A DNA stretch of 64,000 bases, taken from positions 62,001 to 126,000 of the forward strand of contig NZ_BMEY01000005.1 of NCBI RefSeq assembly GCF_014637405.1, given 5' to 3'. Position 1 is the stretch's first letter, and each line of letters starts with the position of its first letter. Below the pieces are notes generated by a model, which was given only the letters and a program-made list of their open reading frames with translations, did no database searches and had not been told where the DNA came from. This document shows positions 36,539 to 47,433 of the stretch, piece after piece. A program made the translations under genes and the position numbers. This stretch comes from Ornithinibacillus halotolerans (GTDB taxonomy: Bacteria > Bacillota > Bacilli > Bacillales > Amphibacillaceae).

Positions 36539-37243
36539 CTACTCCTGTTCAGGACTTTTTAGATAGTATCCAACTCCACGTCGTGTCACAATCCAAATCG
36601 GATTACTTGGATTCTCCTCTATTTTTTCTCGTAATCTTCTTACTGTAACGTCTACTGTTCTTACATCGCCGAAATAGTCATAGCCCCATACTGTTTCTAG
36701 TAAGTGTTCTCTTGTCATCACTTGACCAATATGACGTGCTAAATAATGAAGTAATTCAAATTCACGATGCGTTAGCTCAATCTCTTTTCCATCTCTAGAT
36801 ACGGTATAAGCATCTGGATGAATTATTAATGAACCAATTGTAATATCTTTATTTTCATTTCCAGACTCTTCTGGAACATGTTGTTGTCTTCTCAGATTTG
36901 CCTTCACTCGTGCAATTAATTCTCGATTACTAAATGGCTTAGTTACATAGTCATCTGCACCTAATTCAAGTCCTAATACTTTATCAATCTCAGAATCTTT
37001 AGCAGTTAACATAATTATTGGCATTGTCTTTGTCTTTCTAATTTCTCTACATACTTCATTTCCATCTTTGTTTGGAAGCATAATATCTAATAAGATTAAA
37101 TCTGGGTTTTCTGATAATGCTAATTCAATTGCAGTATCACCATCATTTGCAACTATTACTTCATAACCTTCTTTTTCTAAATTGAATTTTAATATATCTG
37201 CAATCGGTTGTTCATCATCTACAACTAAGATTTTCTGTCCCAT
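36539..37243 (-). CDS. walR: Essential response regulator WalR
   Basis: 234 aa OmpR-type regulator: D10/E11 pocket, phospho-acceptor D53, lysine in VTKPFSN, and winged helix ending RRGVGYYL. It controls autolysin and wall-turnover genes through direct repeats TGTWAH-N5-TGTWAH; one perfect copy is upstream of the next gene (39115-39131). First gene of walRKHIJ. Confidence 0.97.
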   Translation of the reverse strand: MGQKILVVDDEQPIADILKFNLEKEGYEVIVANDGDTAIELALSENPDLILLDIMLPNKDGNEVCREIRKTKTMPIIMLTAKDSEIDKVLGLELGADDYVTKPFSNRELIARVKANLRRQQHVPEESGNENKDITIGSLIIHPDAYTVSRDGKEIELTHREFELLHYLARHIGQVMTREHLLETVWGYDYFGDVRTVDVTVRRLREKIEENPSNPIWIVTRRGVGYYLKSPEQE

Positions 37244-37380
37244 ACTACCACTCCTTCTTATTTCTATATATATATATTCTGAAAATAAAATAATTTTTAT
37301 TTGTATTTTCTTTATTTTAACGCACTTTATATAAAATGTCTTGTTACTCTTTAATTTTATACATTTGTTAAATATTAATA

Positions 37381-37415
37381 AAAAACTGACTCACATTGGC
37401 TATGAGTCAGTTTTT
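37381..37415 (-). terminator. Terminator after the M23 peptidase gene
   Basis: AAAAACTGACTCA ... TGAGTCAGTTTTT stem of 13 pairs; the A run on the plus strand gives a T tail on the minus strand. Confidence 0.88.
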
Positions 37416-37419
37416 TAAT

Positions 37420-38883
37420 TTATTTTAAATAACTTAATGGATTTTGTAATGCTCCATTTTTATAAACTTCAAAGTGTAAGTGAATTCCAGTTGAGTTTCC
37501 TGTAGAACCCATTATTCCAATTTGTTGGCCTTTTTGAACGGTTTGACCTGGTTTTACATGGATGGAAGAAAGGTGAGCGTAGATCGTTTTCATTCCATTA
37601 TTATGGTTAATCTCAATTTTATTACCAAAGCTACCTTGGTATCCTGCAAATACTACAGTACCATTATCCGCTGCTAAGATAGAACGGTTAGAAGGACCTG
37701 CAATATCAATTCCTTTATGATATGAACCCCAGCGACTGCCTTGATGGCTAGAAATATAGCCTCCAACTGTTGGCCACTTTAGACTGCCTGTTCCGCGTGA
37801 AGGAATAACTTTTGTCCCTTTAACGATTACTTTATTTACCGGTTCTTTTACAACGTCTTCTTCGAGAACATTTTGATTAACTACTTTTCCATTACGAATT
37901 TCGATTGCATAATGGACTACTTTCTTACCATCTGAACCTTGTTGTTGAACTTCTTCATCACCTTTAAATAGTTTATCCGAGTTAACAACTTCAGTCTGGT
38001 AAGCAATCTTTTCCTCTTTCTTTTCTTCTTTATGAACAACAACATCAACAAATGGCTTTAGTTCTGTTACATTGATTTCTTGTCCAATTTGAATTAAAGA
38101 GTCTTCTTTTAGTGAAGGGTTTAGTTCTAATAAAGTATTCAAGCTAAGGTCATATTTAGAAGCAATTTCCCCTAATACTTCTCCCTCTTGAACAATGTGT
38201 TTTTCATCTTCAAGGGTTCCTTTTTCTAATAGTTTCAGACCTTCTGAAATAGTTAAAACTTCTGAAGGACTAATTTTTTTAGTAGAATATGAAACTTCTT
38301 CGGACAAAGATACGTCTAATATTATAGAATCACCAACTGCAAGGTCTGCTGACTTTGAGTCAGAAGCGATTTGGGGACCGTTCGACTCAGTAGCAGATTT
38401 TGCAGACTCTAAAAATTCTAGTGTCTCTTCATCAATATATTTCAGTTTGTAATCTTCCACTACTTTTCTAGCATCATGTTCATCTTCAAAGTATCCTACA
38501 ACCTCATCACCAATTGATAATTCAATTGCTTCAGCCTTTATCGACAAATTATCCTCTAAATACTTCGCAATAGATGAATTCTCAACTGTAGGTTTGAATA
38601 CTAATTCTGATACTAGTTCAACATTTTCACCAATTGTTAAATCAACATCTTCGTAATTATCTTTTGCTTGATCAAGTATCCTTTGAATTACTTGATCAAC
38701 AACCTGTTGACTACTTACTTGTCCAATATGTTTTCCGTCTACATATACATGCTGAACTGTTTCTAAGTGATTTGATTCTTCTGCAAAGGCTATTCCCGTA
38801 GCTAATACCGTAACTAATACAGTACTAACTAACGCTTTTTTAAGCAGCTTGCCTTTTGGCTGCTTTACTTTATTAGAAAACAC
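37420..38883 (-). CDS. Secreted M23 peptidase with LysM and G5 domains
   Basis: 487 aa from GTG after AGGGGGAG. Signal peptide (ALVSTVLVTVLATGIAFA), a long extended region, LysM (IVQEGEVLGEIASKYDLSLN, near residue 225), G5 domain (near 300-360), and a C-terminal M23 lysostaphin-type domain with zinc ligands in HKGIDIAG and HLHFEVY. It is a wall-bound peptidoglycan endopeptidase or an enzyme-like partner. A perfect WalR box 232 bp upstream and the neighbouring walR place it in the wall-stress regulon. In B. subtilis other genes, including purA, occupy this place. Confidence 0.93.
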   Translation of the reverse strand: MFSNKVKQPKGKLLKKALVSTVLVTVLATGIAFAEESNHLETVQHVYVDGKHIGQVSSQQVVDQVIQRILDQAKDNYEDVDLTIGENVELVSELVFKPTVENSSIAKYLEDNLSIKAEAIELSIGDEVVGYFEDEHDARKVVEDYKLKYIDEETLEFLESAKSATESNGPQIASDSKSADLAVGDSIILDVSLSEEVSYSTKKISPSEVLTISEGLKLLEKGTLEDEKHIVQEGEVLGEIASKYDLSLNTLLELNPSLKEDSLIQIGQEINVTELKPFVDVVVHKEEKKEEKIAYQTEVVNSDKLFKGDEEVQQQGSDGKKVVHYAIEIRNGKVVNQNVLEEDVVKEPVNKVIVKGTKVIPSRGTGSLKWPTVGGYISSHQGSRWGSYHKGIDIAGPSNRSILAADNGTVVFAGYQGSFGNKIEINHNNGMKTIYAHLSSIHVKPGQTVQKGQQIGIMGSTGNSTGIHLHFEVYKNGALQNPLSYLK

Positions 38884-39114
38884 ACGAGCTCCCCCTAATT
38901 CACCAATCTATATATAAAATATTATAAAAATTTAATAGTTTAAAAGACCTATACTTTTACTCTACTAATCTACCACATATTCATTAAGGAAGGAACACTA
39001 TCCGCCCTTTTGTAAACAAAATGTATAATAACCACCAAAATTTTACGAAAAACTTGTTTGTTATCATAAAATATTGTTGAAATCACGGGCTTTTCCACTT
39101 TTTAATACAGATAT

Positions 39115-39131
39115 ATTACATTCTTGTAACA
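39115..39131 (-). promoter_or_regulatory. WalR-type box
   Basis: Minus strand TGTTAC-AAGAA-TGTAAT matches TGTWAH-N5-TGTWAH without mismatch. It is 232 bp upstream of the M23/LysM/G5 gene. A second, one-mismatch copy lies on the plus strand at 39011-39027. The rest of 38884-39240 is AT-rich with no gene. Confidence 0.65.
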
Positions 39132-39240
39132 AAATGTAATAATTTAGTCGTTTAATACTTAGAAGTAAGTTTATCAGGTAGACATTATCGAGAAGGGGAT
39201 TATATTTAGATTAAGCTATTTGTTTAAGAAAAAATAAAAA

Positions 39241-39266
39241 AGAGAGCACTGACGCTCTCTTTTAGG
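39241..39266 (-). terminator. Terminator of the replicative helicase gene
   Basis: AGAGAGC ... GCTCTCT stem with a T run on the minus strand, 25 bp after the helicase stop. Confidence 0.82.
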
Positions 39267-39290
39267 ATTACTACTATTACGTTATTTTTA

Positions 39291-40664
39291 TTATGCATGA
39301 ACTGGCTGTGGCGGAATATCACTCTCTTGGTATCGGTGATCTAAATCAACGAATTTATTATATTCCTTTACAAATGCAAGTTCCACCGTTCCAACAGGAC
39401 CATTACGTTGCTTTGCCAGTATAATCTCGATTATATTCTGTTTCTCTGTTTCTTTATCATAATAATCATCACGATATAAGAACCCAACAATATCTGCATC
39501 TTGCTCAATACTTCCTGATTCACGAAGGTCTGACATCATTGGACGTTTGTCTTGTCGTTGTTCCACTCCACGGGAAAGCTGTGATAATGCAATTAGAGGA
39601 ACATTTAGTTCACGAGCTAGTCCTTTTAAGGAACGAGATATTTCAGAAACTTCTTGCTGACGATTTTCCCCTGGTTTATTACCACTACCCTGAATTAATT
39701 GCAGGTAGTCAATAAGAATCATGCCTAGTCCGTGTTCTTGCTTTAAACGGCGGCATTTAGAACGAATTTCACTTACACGGATACCAGGTGTATCATCAAT
39801 GTAGATACCTGCATTAGATAAGCTTCCCATCGCCATCGTTAGCTTTGTCCAGTCATCAGCTTCTAATTTACCGTTACGTAAACGTGTGGCATCAATATTA
39901 CCTTCTGCACATAAAATACGTTGAACAAGCTGGTCAGCTCCCATCTCCAAACTAAAGATAGCAACATTCTCATCTGTTTTAGTAGCAACATTTTGCGCAA
40001 TATTTAGTGCAAATGCCGTTTTACCTACAGAAGGACGAGCAGCAATAATGATTAAGTCATTTCGCTGAAATCCTGATGTCATTTTATCTAGTTCACGGTA
40101 ACCAGTTGGAATTCCAGTTACATCACCTTTACTTTGATGAAGGCTTTCAATCTTATCATACACTTCAATTAAAACATCTTTAATAACTTTAAAACTTCCA
40201 GTATTTTTTCTACCGGATACTTCTAAAATACTTTTCTCTGCTTCGTTTAATACATCCTCAACCTCGTCTTCTCGAGAGAATGTAGTTGTTACAATATCTG
40301 TTGCAGTTCGAATTAGACGACGTAGCACAGACTTTTCTTCTACAATTTTGGCATAATATTCTATATTAGCAGCTGTAGGCACACTTTCGGCAAGTTGTGC
40401 TAAATATGTTACCCCACCTGCTTCTTCCAATTGGTCGTTATTTGAAAGAGCTGAAGTTACCGTAACTAAATCAATTGGCTCTCCTCGATCAGATAATTTT
40501 AACATCGTTTCAAAGATTCTTTGGTGACTTGCACGATAGAAGTCACCAGGCAATAATAACTCAGATGCTGTTGAAAATGCCTCTGGTTCAAGAAAGATTG
40601 CACCTATGACAGCTTGTTCGGCTTCAATATTATGTGGCGGAGTTCGATCGCTCCATTCACTCAT
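39291..40664 (-). CDS. dnaC: Replicative DNA helicase (DnaC; DnaB of E. coli)
   Basis: 457-aa hexameric helicase. N-terminal primase-interaction domain (PPHNIEAEQAVIGAIF), RecA-type motor with Walker A ARPSVGKTAFA, EMGADQLVQR, Walker B IDYLQLI and the finger PMMSDLRESGSIEQDAD. The rplI-dnaC order on the same strand is as in B. subtilis; purA, which follows there, is absent here. Confidence 0.97.
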   Translation of the reverse strand: MSEWSDRTPPHNIEAEQAVIGAIFLEPEAFSTASELLLPGDFYRASHQRIFETMLKLSDRGEPIDLVTVTSALSNNDQLEEAGGVTYLAQLAESVPTAANIEYYAKIVEEKSVLRRLIRTATDIVTTTFSREDEVEDVLNEAEKSILEVSGRKNTGSFKVIKDVLIEVYDKIESLHQSKGDVTGIPTGYRELDKMTSGFQRNDLIIIAARPSVGKTAFALNIAQNVATKTDENVAIFSLEMGADQLVQRILCAEGNIDATRLRNGKLEADDWTKLTMAMGSLSNAGIYIDDTPGIRVSEIRSKCRRLKQEHGLGMILIDYLQLIQGSGNKPGENRQQEVSEISRSLKGLARELNVPLIALSQLSRGVEQRQDKRPMMSDLRESGSIEQDADIVGFLYRDDYYDKETEKQNIIEIILAKQRNGPVGTVELAFVKEYNKFVDLDHRYQESDIPPQPVHA

Positions 40665-40699
40665 ACTCAGTCTCCTCCTTTAACCCGACCACAATTACT

Positions 40700-41146
40700 T
40701 TATTGTTCAACAACGTGCACCTTCACTGTACCAGTAACTTCAGGATGAAGTTTAACTGGGACGTTCGTGTATCCTAATGCACGAATGGGCTGTGCTAATT
40801 CAATTTTTCTTTTATCAATTTTTATACCATGATCTTTATTTAAAGTATCTGCAATCTGTTTACTTGTAATTGAGCCAAATAAGCGGCCACCTTCACCTGA
40901 TTTAGCTTTTAATTTTACTTCTAAACTTTCTAGCTTCGTTTTAAGTTGTTCAGCTTTCTCTTTTTCTTCTTGTTCTAGCTGTTTTGATTTACGTTTCTGT
41001 GCTTCTAAAGCTTTCATATTTCCTGATGTAGCTTCTTCAGCTAGATTATTTTTTAGTAGATAGTTTCTAGCATAACCATCTGAAACATTTTTTACTTCGC
41101 CTTTTTTCCCTTTACCTTTTACATCTTGTAAGAATATTACTCTCAT
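40700..41146 (-). CDS. rplI: 50S ribosomal protein L9
   Basis: 148 aa: [21 protein letters not shown]-domain, long connecting helix ([18 protein letters not shown]) and C-domain [17 protein letters not shown] overlaps the gdpP stop by 4 bp. Confidence 0.98.
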   Translation of the reverse strand: MRVIFLQDVKGKGKKGEVKNVSDGYARNYLLKNNLAEEATSGNMKALEAQKRKSKQLEQEEKEKAEQLKTKLESLEVKLKAKSGEGGRLFGSITSKQIADTLNKDHGIKIDKRKIELAQPIRALGYTNVPVKLHPEVTGTVKVHVVEQ

Positions 41147-43122
41147 TCTGATTCTCTCCCCTCATAATACTCATCTAAAATGTCTTTTAATAATGCTTCT
41201 GTTTCATCTATTGTTGTATCTTCTAATTGAGTGGCAGCATTTGTTAAATGGCCACCACCATTCATTTGTTCCATAATAATCTGTACATTAATTTCACCTA
41301 AAGAACGGGCACTAATTCCAATTTTACCATCATTTCGTTCAGCAATAACAAAGGACGCTGAAATTCCAGTCATTGTCAGTAATGTATCAGCTGTTTGTGC
41401 TATTAATACTGGTCCAAATACATCACCAGCATCTGCCTTCGTAATCGCAATCGTATTACGGTATATACTAGCACGTTCTATTAATTTGCTACGTTTAATA
41501 TATAGATTCAAATCCTCTTTTAGGAATTGTTGTACTAATATTGTATCTGCACCTTTAGCTCGTAAATAGGAAGCAGCATCAAACGTTCTTGAACCAGTAC
41601 GCAAAGTGAAACTTTTTGTATCAACGATAATACCGGCTAACAATGCTGTTGCTTCTAGCATTTTCAGTTTCTTGCCTTTTGGTTGATATTCAAGTAGTTC
41701 AGTCACTAACTCAGCGGTCGATGATGCATATGGTTCCATATACACAAGAGTTGGATTTTCAATAAATTCTTCCGCTCGTCTATGGTGATCGATAACTACT
41801 CGATATTCCGATTTATTCAAAATCCGTTTACTTACTACCATAGATGGCTTATGAGTATCTACTATGACAATTAATGTACGAGAAGTAACTAAGTCTTCGG
41901 CTGATTCTGGATCTATAAAGTGTTGCCAAATACTTGGCTCTGCTTTTATCGCTTCAACTAAACGATACACTCCTGTACTAACGTCATTTGGATCAAATAC
42001 AATATATCCATCAACACCATTTGTTTGGGCAATATTTAAAATACCAATAGCAGAACCAATCGCATCCATATCTGGTGCTTGATGTCCCATTATTATGACT
42101 CGATCACTAGCTCTTACTAAATCCCTTAATGCATGGGAAATTACTCTTGCTCTTACACGAGTTCGTTTCTCCATCGGGTTTGTTTTCCCTCCATAAAAAC
42201 GAACCTTTCCAGTGTCATCTTTAATTGCGACTTGATCTCCACCTCTGCCAAGAGCTAAGTCTAAACTGGATTGCGCTAAATGCCCTAGCTCAGGTAAACT
42301 AGCATTACCTACACCAATACCGATACTTAATGTAACCGGGATATCCAATTCAGAATTTAATTCATGCATATCATCTAATATATCGAATTTGGTTTGCTCA
42401 AGATGATTTAAAATCTCTTTTGTTCCCACCGCTAAGAATCGGTCTTGTGAAGTTCTTTTTAAATACAGTCCGTTATCATGAGCCCACTGATTTAAAAATG
42501 CTGTTACTTCTGAATTCAGTTGGCTTTTTATCGTATCCTCCATGTTTTGAGTAATTTCATCATAGTTATCAAGGAAAATAAAAAATAATACCGTTTGGTC
42601 ATTAAAATATAATTTTTCAAGATCTGCCTGTTCAGTGCGATCAAATAGGTATAATAAACGTTCATCCTTTTTAAGAATTACTCTAAATTCATAATTATTT
42701 ATTGGGATATGAAATTCTTCTTCTTCCTCTTTTTCTTTAATTTGTGGAAGAAGATTCTCTGAAATAATATTTAGTGACTCACCAACGATTTTTTCTACTT
42801 CTGTTACTTTATGAATATAGTGGTTTGTCCACTCCACTTTATACTCTTCGTTAAATAGTACTATACCAATAGGCATTTCAAGTAGTGCTTCTTCTCCGAC
42901 CTTCTTCACTCGATAAGACAAAGTAGAGATATATTCTTCTGTTTCAACTGATAATTCTTTTTCTACTTTAATTGAGTAATAAAAAGACAGCACAAGTAAA
43001 ACTGTCAAGATAGCTCCAATAATCCATTCAAAATACCAGATAAACCCGAGTAAAATGACAGCTAAGCTATAAATCAGCCATATATGCTTACTTAACTTTG
43101 GTCTATTCAACATATCGGACAT
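41143..43122 (-). CDS. gdpP: Cyclic-di-AMP phosphodiesterase GdpP
   Basis: 659 aa. Two N-terminal TM helices, PAS domain, degenerate GGDEF domain ([11 protein letters not shown]), then DHH/DHHA1 phosphodiesterase with [30 protein letters not shown] and [11 protein letters not shown] metal and substrate motifs. It hydrolyses c-di-AMP and so affects osmolyte balance and beta-lactam response. Coupled to rplI and preceded by yybS as in B. subtilis. Confidence 0.96.
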   Translation of the reverse strand: MSDMLNRPKLSKHIWLIYSLAVILLGFIWYFEWIIGAILTVLLVLSFYYSIKVEKELSVETEEYISTLSYRVKKVGEEALLEMPIGIVLFNEEYKVEWTNHYIHKVTEVEKIVGESLNIISENLLPQIKEKEEEEEFHIPINNYEFRVILKKDERLLYLFDRTEQADLEKLYFNDQTVLFFIFLDNYDEITQNMEDTIKSQLNSEVTAFLNQWAHDNGLYLKRTSQDRFLAVGTKEILNHLEQTKFDILDDMHELNSELDIPVTLSIGIGVGNASLPELGHLAQSSLDLALGRGGDQVAIKDDTGKVRFYGGKTNPMEKRTRVRARVISHALRDLVRASDRVIIMGHQAPDMDAIGSAIGILNIAQTNGVDGYIVFDPNDVSTGVYRLVEAIKAEPSIWQHFIDPESAEDLVTSRTLIVIVDTHKPSMVVSKRILNKSEYRVVIDHHRRAEEFIENPTLVYMEPYASSTAELVTELLEYQPKGKKLKMLEATALLAGIIVDTKSFTLRTGSRTFDAASYLRAKGADTILVQQFLKEDLNLYIKRSKLIERASIYRNTIAITKADAGDVFGPVLIAQTADTLLTMTGISASFVIAERNDGKIGISARSLGEINVQIIMEQMNGGGHLTNAATQLEDTTIDETEALLKDILDEYYEGRESE

Positions 43123-43172
43123 TCCAATCAGCTCCTACCAATGAGCATTCTTGATGATTTGTTCGCATTTCT

Positions 43173-44099
43173 CTATTTTACCATACGATCCCGAAGACCA
43201 AATCCTAAGTCAATTATACCTAAGATTCGAACCAATGGAAGTAATAATGGAGCAAAAAGTAAAGCAACTACAATTATAATAATCGGAATTGCAATTGAAA
43301 GTTTTTTACGATGGGCAAAGAAGAATATAAAAGATAATCCTTGCAATACCACAAAAAGACCGGTAAGCATTAATACATTTTGTATAGCAGTGAACACTGG
43401 ACTTGTCGGATCGTTTTGGAATAAAGAAATAACTATTGCCAATAAGTAAATCCAGATAAGTACAGTTGGGAAACGTAAATTTCTAAACTTCGGAAATCGT
43501 AATTGTTTCTTATCAAACCTATTAAGTATTTTATAACTAATCCATTGGCTTAGGAAAGAAAGCACAAGTGAAATAATGACAATGGCAACTGGCACTAATT
43601 GTTTATAGAGCTCCAGTTGTTGTTCAACTACACTTATTTGGTCTTCTGTAAGATTTCCTAGACCTAATTCCATAGCAATTTCTTGACTTGTTTCTAAAGT
43701 TTCATCAAGTTGTTGATTAAACTCACTAAGAATATTGATATCAAAGACAAGTAAAGTAAATAAAATTGCCATCGTGATACCAACAGCAAATCCAATCGTA
43801 CCTCTAGCCCATGTTTCATATGGGGTACGTTCTTGATTAATTGCTATTCCAATCATAATCCCGCTAATCCCAGCAAGTATAACGAATGGTAGCGATATTA
43901 ACGTTGCAAATAGGATTGAAAGTAAACTAGCAGCAACAAACATAATGATTGAAGGTAAAATGCTATGTCTTGCAGCAAAAATAATAAATGGAACAGCAAT
44001 AATAAAGGCTAACAACGGTACAATCATGGTCAATATAAGTAAAACTAAAAATATCACCGTTAGTAGTGCCCCATCTTTTAATTGTTTAGAAATATTCAT
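43173..44099 (-). CDS. yybS: DUF2232 membrane protein YybS
   Basis: 308 aa, seven to eight TM helices, DUF2232 pattern (LKDGALLTVIFLVLL at the start, ILNRFDKKQLRFPKFRNLRFP near residue 210). In the family it may be a vitamin or metabolite transporter subunit, but its role is unknown. Same strand as gdpP, 50 bp upstream. Confidence 0.88.
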   Translation of the reverse strand: MNISKQLKDGALLTVIFLVLLILTMIVPLLAFIIAVPFIIFAARHSILPSIIMFVAASLLSILFATLISLPFVILAGISGIMIGIAINQERTPYETWARGTIGFAVGITMAILFTLLVFDINILSEFNQQLDETLETSQEIAMELGLGNLTEDQISVVEQQLELYKQLVPVAIVIISLVLSFLSQWISYKILNRFDKKQLRFPKFRNLRFPTVLIWIYLLAIVISLFQNDPTSPVFTAIQNVLMLTGLFVVLQGLSFIFFFAHRKKLSIAIPIIIIVVALLFAPLLLPLVRILGIIDLGFGLRDRMVK

Positions 44100-44308
44100 T
44101 CAGTATGCACCTCATAGTTAAGAAAATGTTTATTGTAATATGATAACATGTTTGTTTTTGTTTATGGTATTAGAAACGAGAGAATCCTGGAAGAAGAAAT
44201 GAGGGCTCCTTAATAGAAAGAGAAGAAATTGTACGTGATTGTTCAAGCTTTATCTGATAGGTTCTATTATAATATAAAGTAAGACATAATTAAAGGATTG
44301 AAAAGCAG

Positions 44309-44794
44309 ATGATATTTTGGCAGACATTTTTATATAGTGTACAACTCCCAACAAAAAACGCAGTATTTAAGTTAAATCGTATCCCAATGGACATAACTGT
44401 ATTCTACATGTTCTTTATGCTCTTTATCATATCTATTCCATCTTTAATCAACCAATTAACAAGAAGTAGTGGACTTGGTTCAGATATGAACATCGTATTC
44501 AAATTAATTTACTTCTTTATCTTTAATTATTTACCATTAACTATTATTGTTTTTCTATTAATTACTTTCGTTGCTTACCTGTTTACTTGGATTGCAAAAG
44601 TTATGCAAAGAAAGTTGAAATTACAAATAATATGGAAGATGATTGCCTACACAACAACTATTCCGTTTATTATTTATACGGTTGTTGCATTATTATTTCA
44701 AGTTAATGATACTTATTTACTGCTTTCTGCATTTTTTTCAAGTGCACTTTTGATAAGGATTATTTCTATTTATCCAAAAAGAAGAAGTAAATAA
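44309..44794 (+). CDS. DUF1189-like membrane protein
   Basis: 161 aa, four TM helices. The opening IFWQTFLYSVQLPTKNAVFKLNRIP resembles the DUF1189 start. The ribosome site AAAGGA is weak and 11 bases from the ATG. It is on the opposite strand to all neighbours and ends at the shared terminator 44823-44857. Confidence 0.65.
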   Translation: MIFWQTFLYSVQLPTKNAVFKLNRIPMDITVFYMFFMLFIISIPSLINQLTRSSGLGSDMNIVFKLIYFFIFNYLPLTIIVFLLITFVAYLFTWIAKVMQRKLKLQIIWKMIAYTTTIPFIIYTVVALLFQVNDTYLLLSAFFSSALLIRIISIYPKRRSK

Positions 44795-44822
44795 GAAGTT
44801 TATTGATTAAAACAAGAAATTA

Positions 44823-44857
44823 AAAAGACTATCCCTTTCTTAAAGAGATAGTCTTTT
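44823..44857. terminator. Bidirectional terminator
   Basis: AAAAGACTATC ... GATAGTCTTTT stem between the convergent DUF1189-like and rpsR genes. Confidence 0.88.
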
Positions 44858-44861
44858 AATA

Positions 44862-45098
44862 TTACTCACCAACATATGGTAATAAAGCCATTTGACGAGC
44901 ACGTTTAATTGCAATTGTAAGTTTACGTTGATATTTCGCTGAAGTTCCAGTTACACGACGAGGAAGAATTTTTCCACGTTCTGAAATGAAACGTTTTAGA
45001 AGATCAACATCTTTATAGTCGATGTGTGTAATACCGTGCGCTGTAAAATAACACACTTTACGGCGTTTACCACCGCGTCCACGACGAGCTGCTGCCAT
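44862..45098 (-). CDS. rpsR: 30S ribosomal protein S18
   Basis: 78 aa with [17 protein letters not shown] and the conserved [16 protein letters not shown] and [11 protein letters not shown] segments. Last gene of rpsF-ssb-rpsR. It pairs with S6 in the 30S platform. Confidence 0.98.
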   Translation of the reverse strand: MAAARRGRGGKRRKVCYFTAHGITHIDYKDVDLLKRFISERGKILPRRVTGTSAKYQRKLTIAIKRARQMALLPYVGE

Positions 45099-45143
45099 TT
45101 ATAACCCTCCCTTTTATTGTTTATTTATTTCAAGTTCATTAAT

Positions 45144-45638
45144 TTAGAATGGTAAGTCGTCATCAGAGATATCAATAGGTTCCCCATTATCACTAAATGG
45201 GTTGTCATTAAATTGATTCTGGTTCTGATTACGATTTTGATTTTGGTTTTGGTTCTGATTTTGTTGGAATCCTGGTGATGGTGAATAAGAGTCTTGTCCT
45301 CCACGACCTTGAGATGATCCTTTAGATTCTAAGAATTGTACACTATCAGCTACCACTTCGGTTATATAAACCATTTTTCCATCCTGACCTTCGAAAGAAC
45401 GAGTTTGAATTCGTCCATCTACACCGATCAAGCTACCTTTTTTCATGTAGTTCGCTAGAGTTTCTGCAGGTCTTCTCCAGATTACACAATTAATGAAGTC
45501 AGCTTCTCTATTACCTTGTTGGTTAGAGAAAGGACGATTAACGGCTACTGTAAAGTTCGCAACTGCAACTCCATTTGGCGTATAACGTAAATCAGGATCT
45601 TTCGTTAACCTGCCGACAAGCACGACACGATTTAACAT
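45144..45638 (-). CDS. ssb: Single-stranded DNA-binding protein
   Basis: 164 aa from the ATG after AAGGAG (a GTG three codons upstream is less well placed). OB fold ([20 protein letters not shown]), a flexible Gln/Asn-rich linker with repeated QNQN pairs, and the acidic tip DDDLPF that binds partner proteins. Confidence 0.98.
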   Translation of the reverse strand: MLNRVVLVGRLTKDPDLRYTPNGVAVANFTVAVNRPFSNQQGNREADFINCVIWRRPAETLANYMKKGSLIGVDGRIQTRSFEGQDGKMVYITEVVADSVQFLESKGSSQGRGGQDSYSPSPGFQQNQNQNQNQNRNQNQNQFNDNPFSDNGEPIDISDDDLPF

Positions 45639-45656
45639 CAGAACCACTCCTTATTA

Positions 45657-45944
45657 TTAAACATCTTCTCGAACTACAATGTGACGAATAATGTCTTCTG
45701 AGAACTTAGCTAAACGATCAAATTCATTAACTGATTTTTCATCGCCAGAGAAGTTAATTAAAACATAATATCCATCACGGTAATCGTTGATTTCATATGC
45801 TAGGCGTTTTTTGCCTACTTCTTTAACATTTTCAATCTCCGCTCCATTATCAGTAAGGATACCATTAAAACGTTCGATTAACGCTTTTTGAGCGTCCTCT
45901 TCCATGTCTGGGCGGATGATATACATGATTTCATATTTTCTCAT
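45657..45944 (-). CDS. rpsF: 30S ribosomal protein S6
   Basis: 95 aa: [16 protein letters not shown] start and HIVVREDV end, standard for S6. First gene of rpsF-ssb-rpsR; strong ribosome site AAAGGAGGTG. Confidence 0.98.
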   Translation of the reverse strand: MRKYEIMYIIRPDMEEDAQKALIERFNGILTDNGAEIENVKEVGKKRLAYEINDYRDGYYVLINFSGDEKSVNEFDRLAKFSEDIIRHIVVREDV

Positions 45945-46011
45945 CCGTTACACCTCCTTTTGGTCTTAGCGGCCCTTATCTAGAGATGTTAAATTCTCCA
46001 ATAAGAGCAAG

Positions 46012-46033
46012 GAGTAACATAATTTCATTACTC
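46012..46033 (-). promoter_or_regulatory. Leader hairpin of the rpsF operon
   Basis: GAGTAA and TTACTC pair near the start of the predicted rpsF leader. The leader also holds GGGCCGC close to the ribosome site. S6-S18 autoregulatory leaders are known in bacteria; I cannot confirm the full motif by eye. Confidence 0.35.
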
Positions 46034-46043
46034 ACAATAGTGT

Positions 46044-46072
46044 ATTATAACAAAGTTTATATGAAATAACAA
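46044..46072 (-). promoter_or_regulatory. Sigma-A promoter of rpsF-ssb-rpsR
   Basis: Minus strand -35 TTGTTA (46067-46072), 17-bp spacer, -10 TATAAT (46044-46049), giving a leader of about 95 bases before rpsF. Confidence 0.75.
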
Positions 46073-46122
46073 GTCTTCGAGAGATCCTTTTTACGTTTAT
46101 ACAGTTTCTTTATAACACTGCC

Positions 46123-47223
46123 TTATACATTAAAGCGGAAGTGAATAACATCTCCATCTTGGACAATGTATTCTTTTCCTTCTAATCGTACTTTCCCTTT
46201 TTCACGAGCATGCGTCATTGAGCCAGCTTCTAATAGATCATCATAGGAAACTGTTTCAGCACGGATAAAACCTCGTTCAAAATCAGTATGAATAATTCCC
46301 GCAGCTTGTGGTGCTTTTATTCCTTTTCGGAACGTCCACGCGCGTACTTCTTGTTCCCCCGCAGTGAAGTACGTAGCTAGTCCTAATAAGTTATAAGAAG
46401 CTTTAATTAATTTATCAAGACCAGATTCTGTAATACCTAACTCCTCTAAGAACATTTCTTTTTCATCTTGATCCAATTCAGAAATTTCTTCTTCAATTCT
46501 TGCACAAATAATAATAACTTCTGCACCTTCATTTGCTGCATAGTCCTTTACTTTTTGTACATTGGGGTTATCATCTGGATTAGCAACCTCATCTTCACCA
46601 ACATTTGCTACATATAACATTGGCTTACTTGTTAGAAGATGTAGACCTTTTACTATTTTTTGTTGTTCTTCTGTAAATTCTAAAGCTCGAACCGGCTTTT
46701 CTTCTTCTAAACCAGTTTTTATTTTAGAAAGCACATCAAATTCAACAAGCGCGTCTTTGTCTTTTTGACGAGCAAGTTTCTCTACCCGCTGATATCGTTT
46801 ATTAACGGTTTCTAAGTCCGCTAAAATAAGCTCTAAGTTAATAATTTCAATATCATCAATTGGATCAACTTTTCCTGAAACATGAGTGATATTCTCATCA
46901 ACAAAACAACGCACTACTTGGCAAATTGCATCTACTTGACGAATATGGGACAAGAATTGATTACCTAGTCCTTCCCCCTTACTAGCACCCTTAACAATTC
47001 CAGCAATATCTGTAAACTCAAATGTAGTTGGGACTGTTTTTTTTGGTTTAACTAATTCCGTTAATTTATTTAAGCGTTCGTCAGGTACTTCCACCATTCC
47101 TACGTTAGGGTCAATCGTTGCAAAGGGGTAATTCGCTGCCTCTGCACCTGCTTGTGTAATTGCATTAAATAGTGTAGATTTTCCAACATTCGGAAGTCCG
47201 ACAATTCCTGCTGTTAAAGCCAT
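46123..47223 (-). CDS. ychF: Redox-regulated ATPase YchF
   Basis: 366-aa OBG-family NTPase: GLPNVGKST (G1), [10 protein letters not shown] (G3), YVANVGEDE (variant G4 that favours ATP) and C-terminal TGS domain ([13 protein letters not shown]). It binds ribosomes in the stress response. Same strand as rpsF, as in B. subtilis (YyaF). Confidence 0.97.
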   Translation of the reverse strand: MALTAGIVGLPNVGKSTLFNAITQAGAEAANYPFATIDPNVGMVEVPDERLNKLTELVKPKKTVPTTFEFTDIAGIVKGASKGEGLGNQFLSHIRQVDAICQVVRCFVDENITHVSGKVDPIDDIEIINLELILADLETVNKRYQRVEKLARQKDKDALVEFDVLSKIKTGLEEEKPVRALEFTEEQQKIVKGLHLLTSKPMLYVANVGEDEVANPDDNPNVQKVKDYAANEGAEVIIICARIEEEISELDQDEKEMFLEELGITESGLDKLIKASYNLLGLATYFTAGEQEVRAWTFRKGIKAPQAAGIIHTDFERGFIRAETVSYDDLLEAGSMTHAREKGKVRLEGKEYIVQDGDVIHFRFNV

Positions 47224-47312
47224 TCATTTCCACTCCTTAAGGATTCCATTCAATAGAACGCGTTCGATAGTTCAATTATAGGTTTAGGTATTGAAAAATA
47301 CAAGCTAGTAAA

Positions 47313-47351
47313 ACACAAAAATAGGCCTCATGTTGAAGCCTATTTTTGTGT
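47313..47351 (-). terminator. Terminator upstream of ychF
   Basis: ACACAAAAATAGGC ... GCCTATTTTTGTGT long stem after the DUF951 gene on the same strand. Confidence 0.85.
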
Positions 47352-47433
47352 TTTTACCCTATTATTTTTATGTTTTTCTATCTATCTATATAATAATATT
47401 ACCATTTTATAGGATATTCGTCCAAGAAATTAT

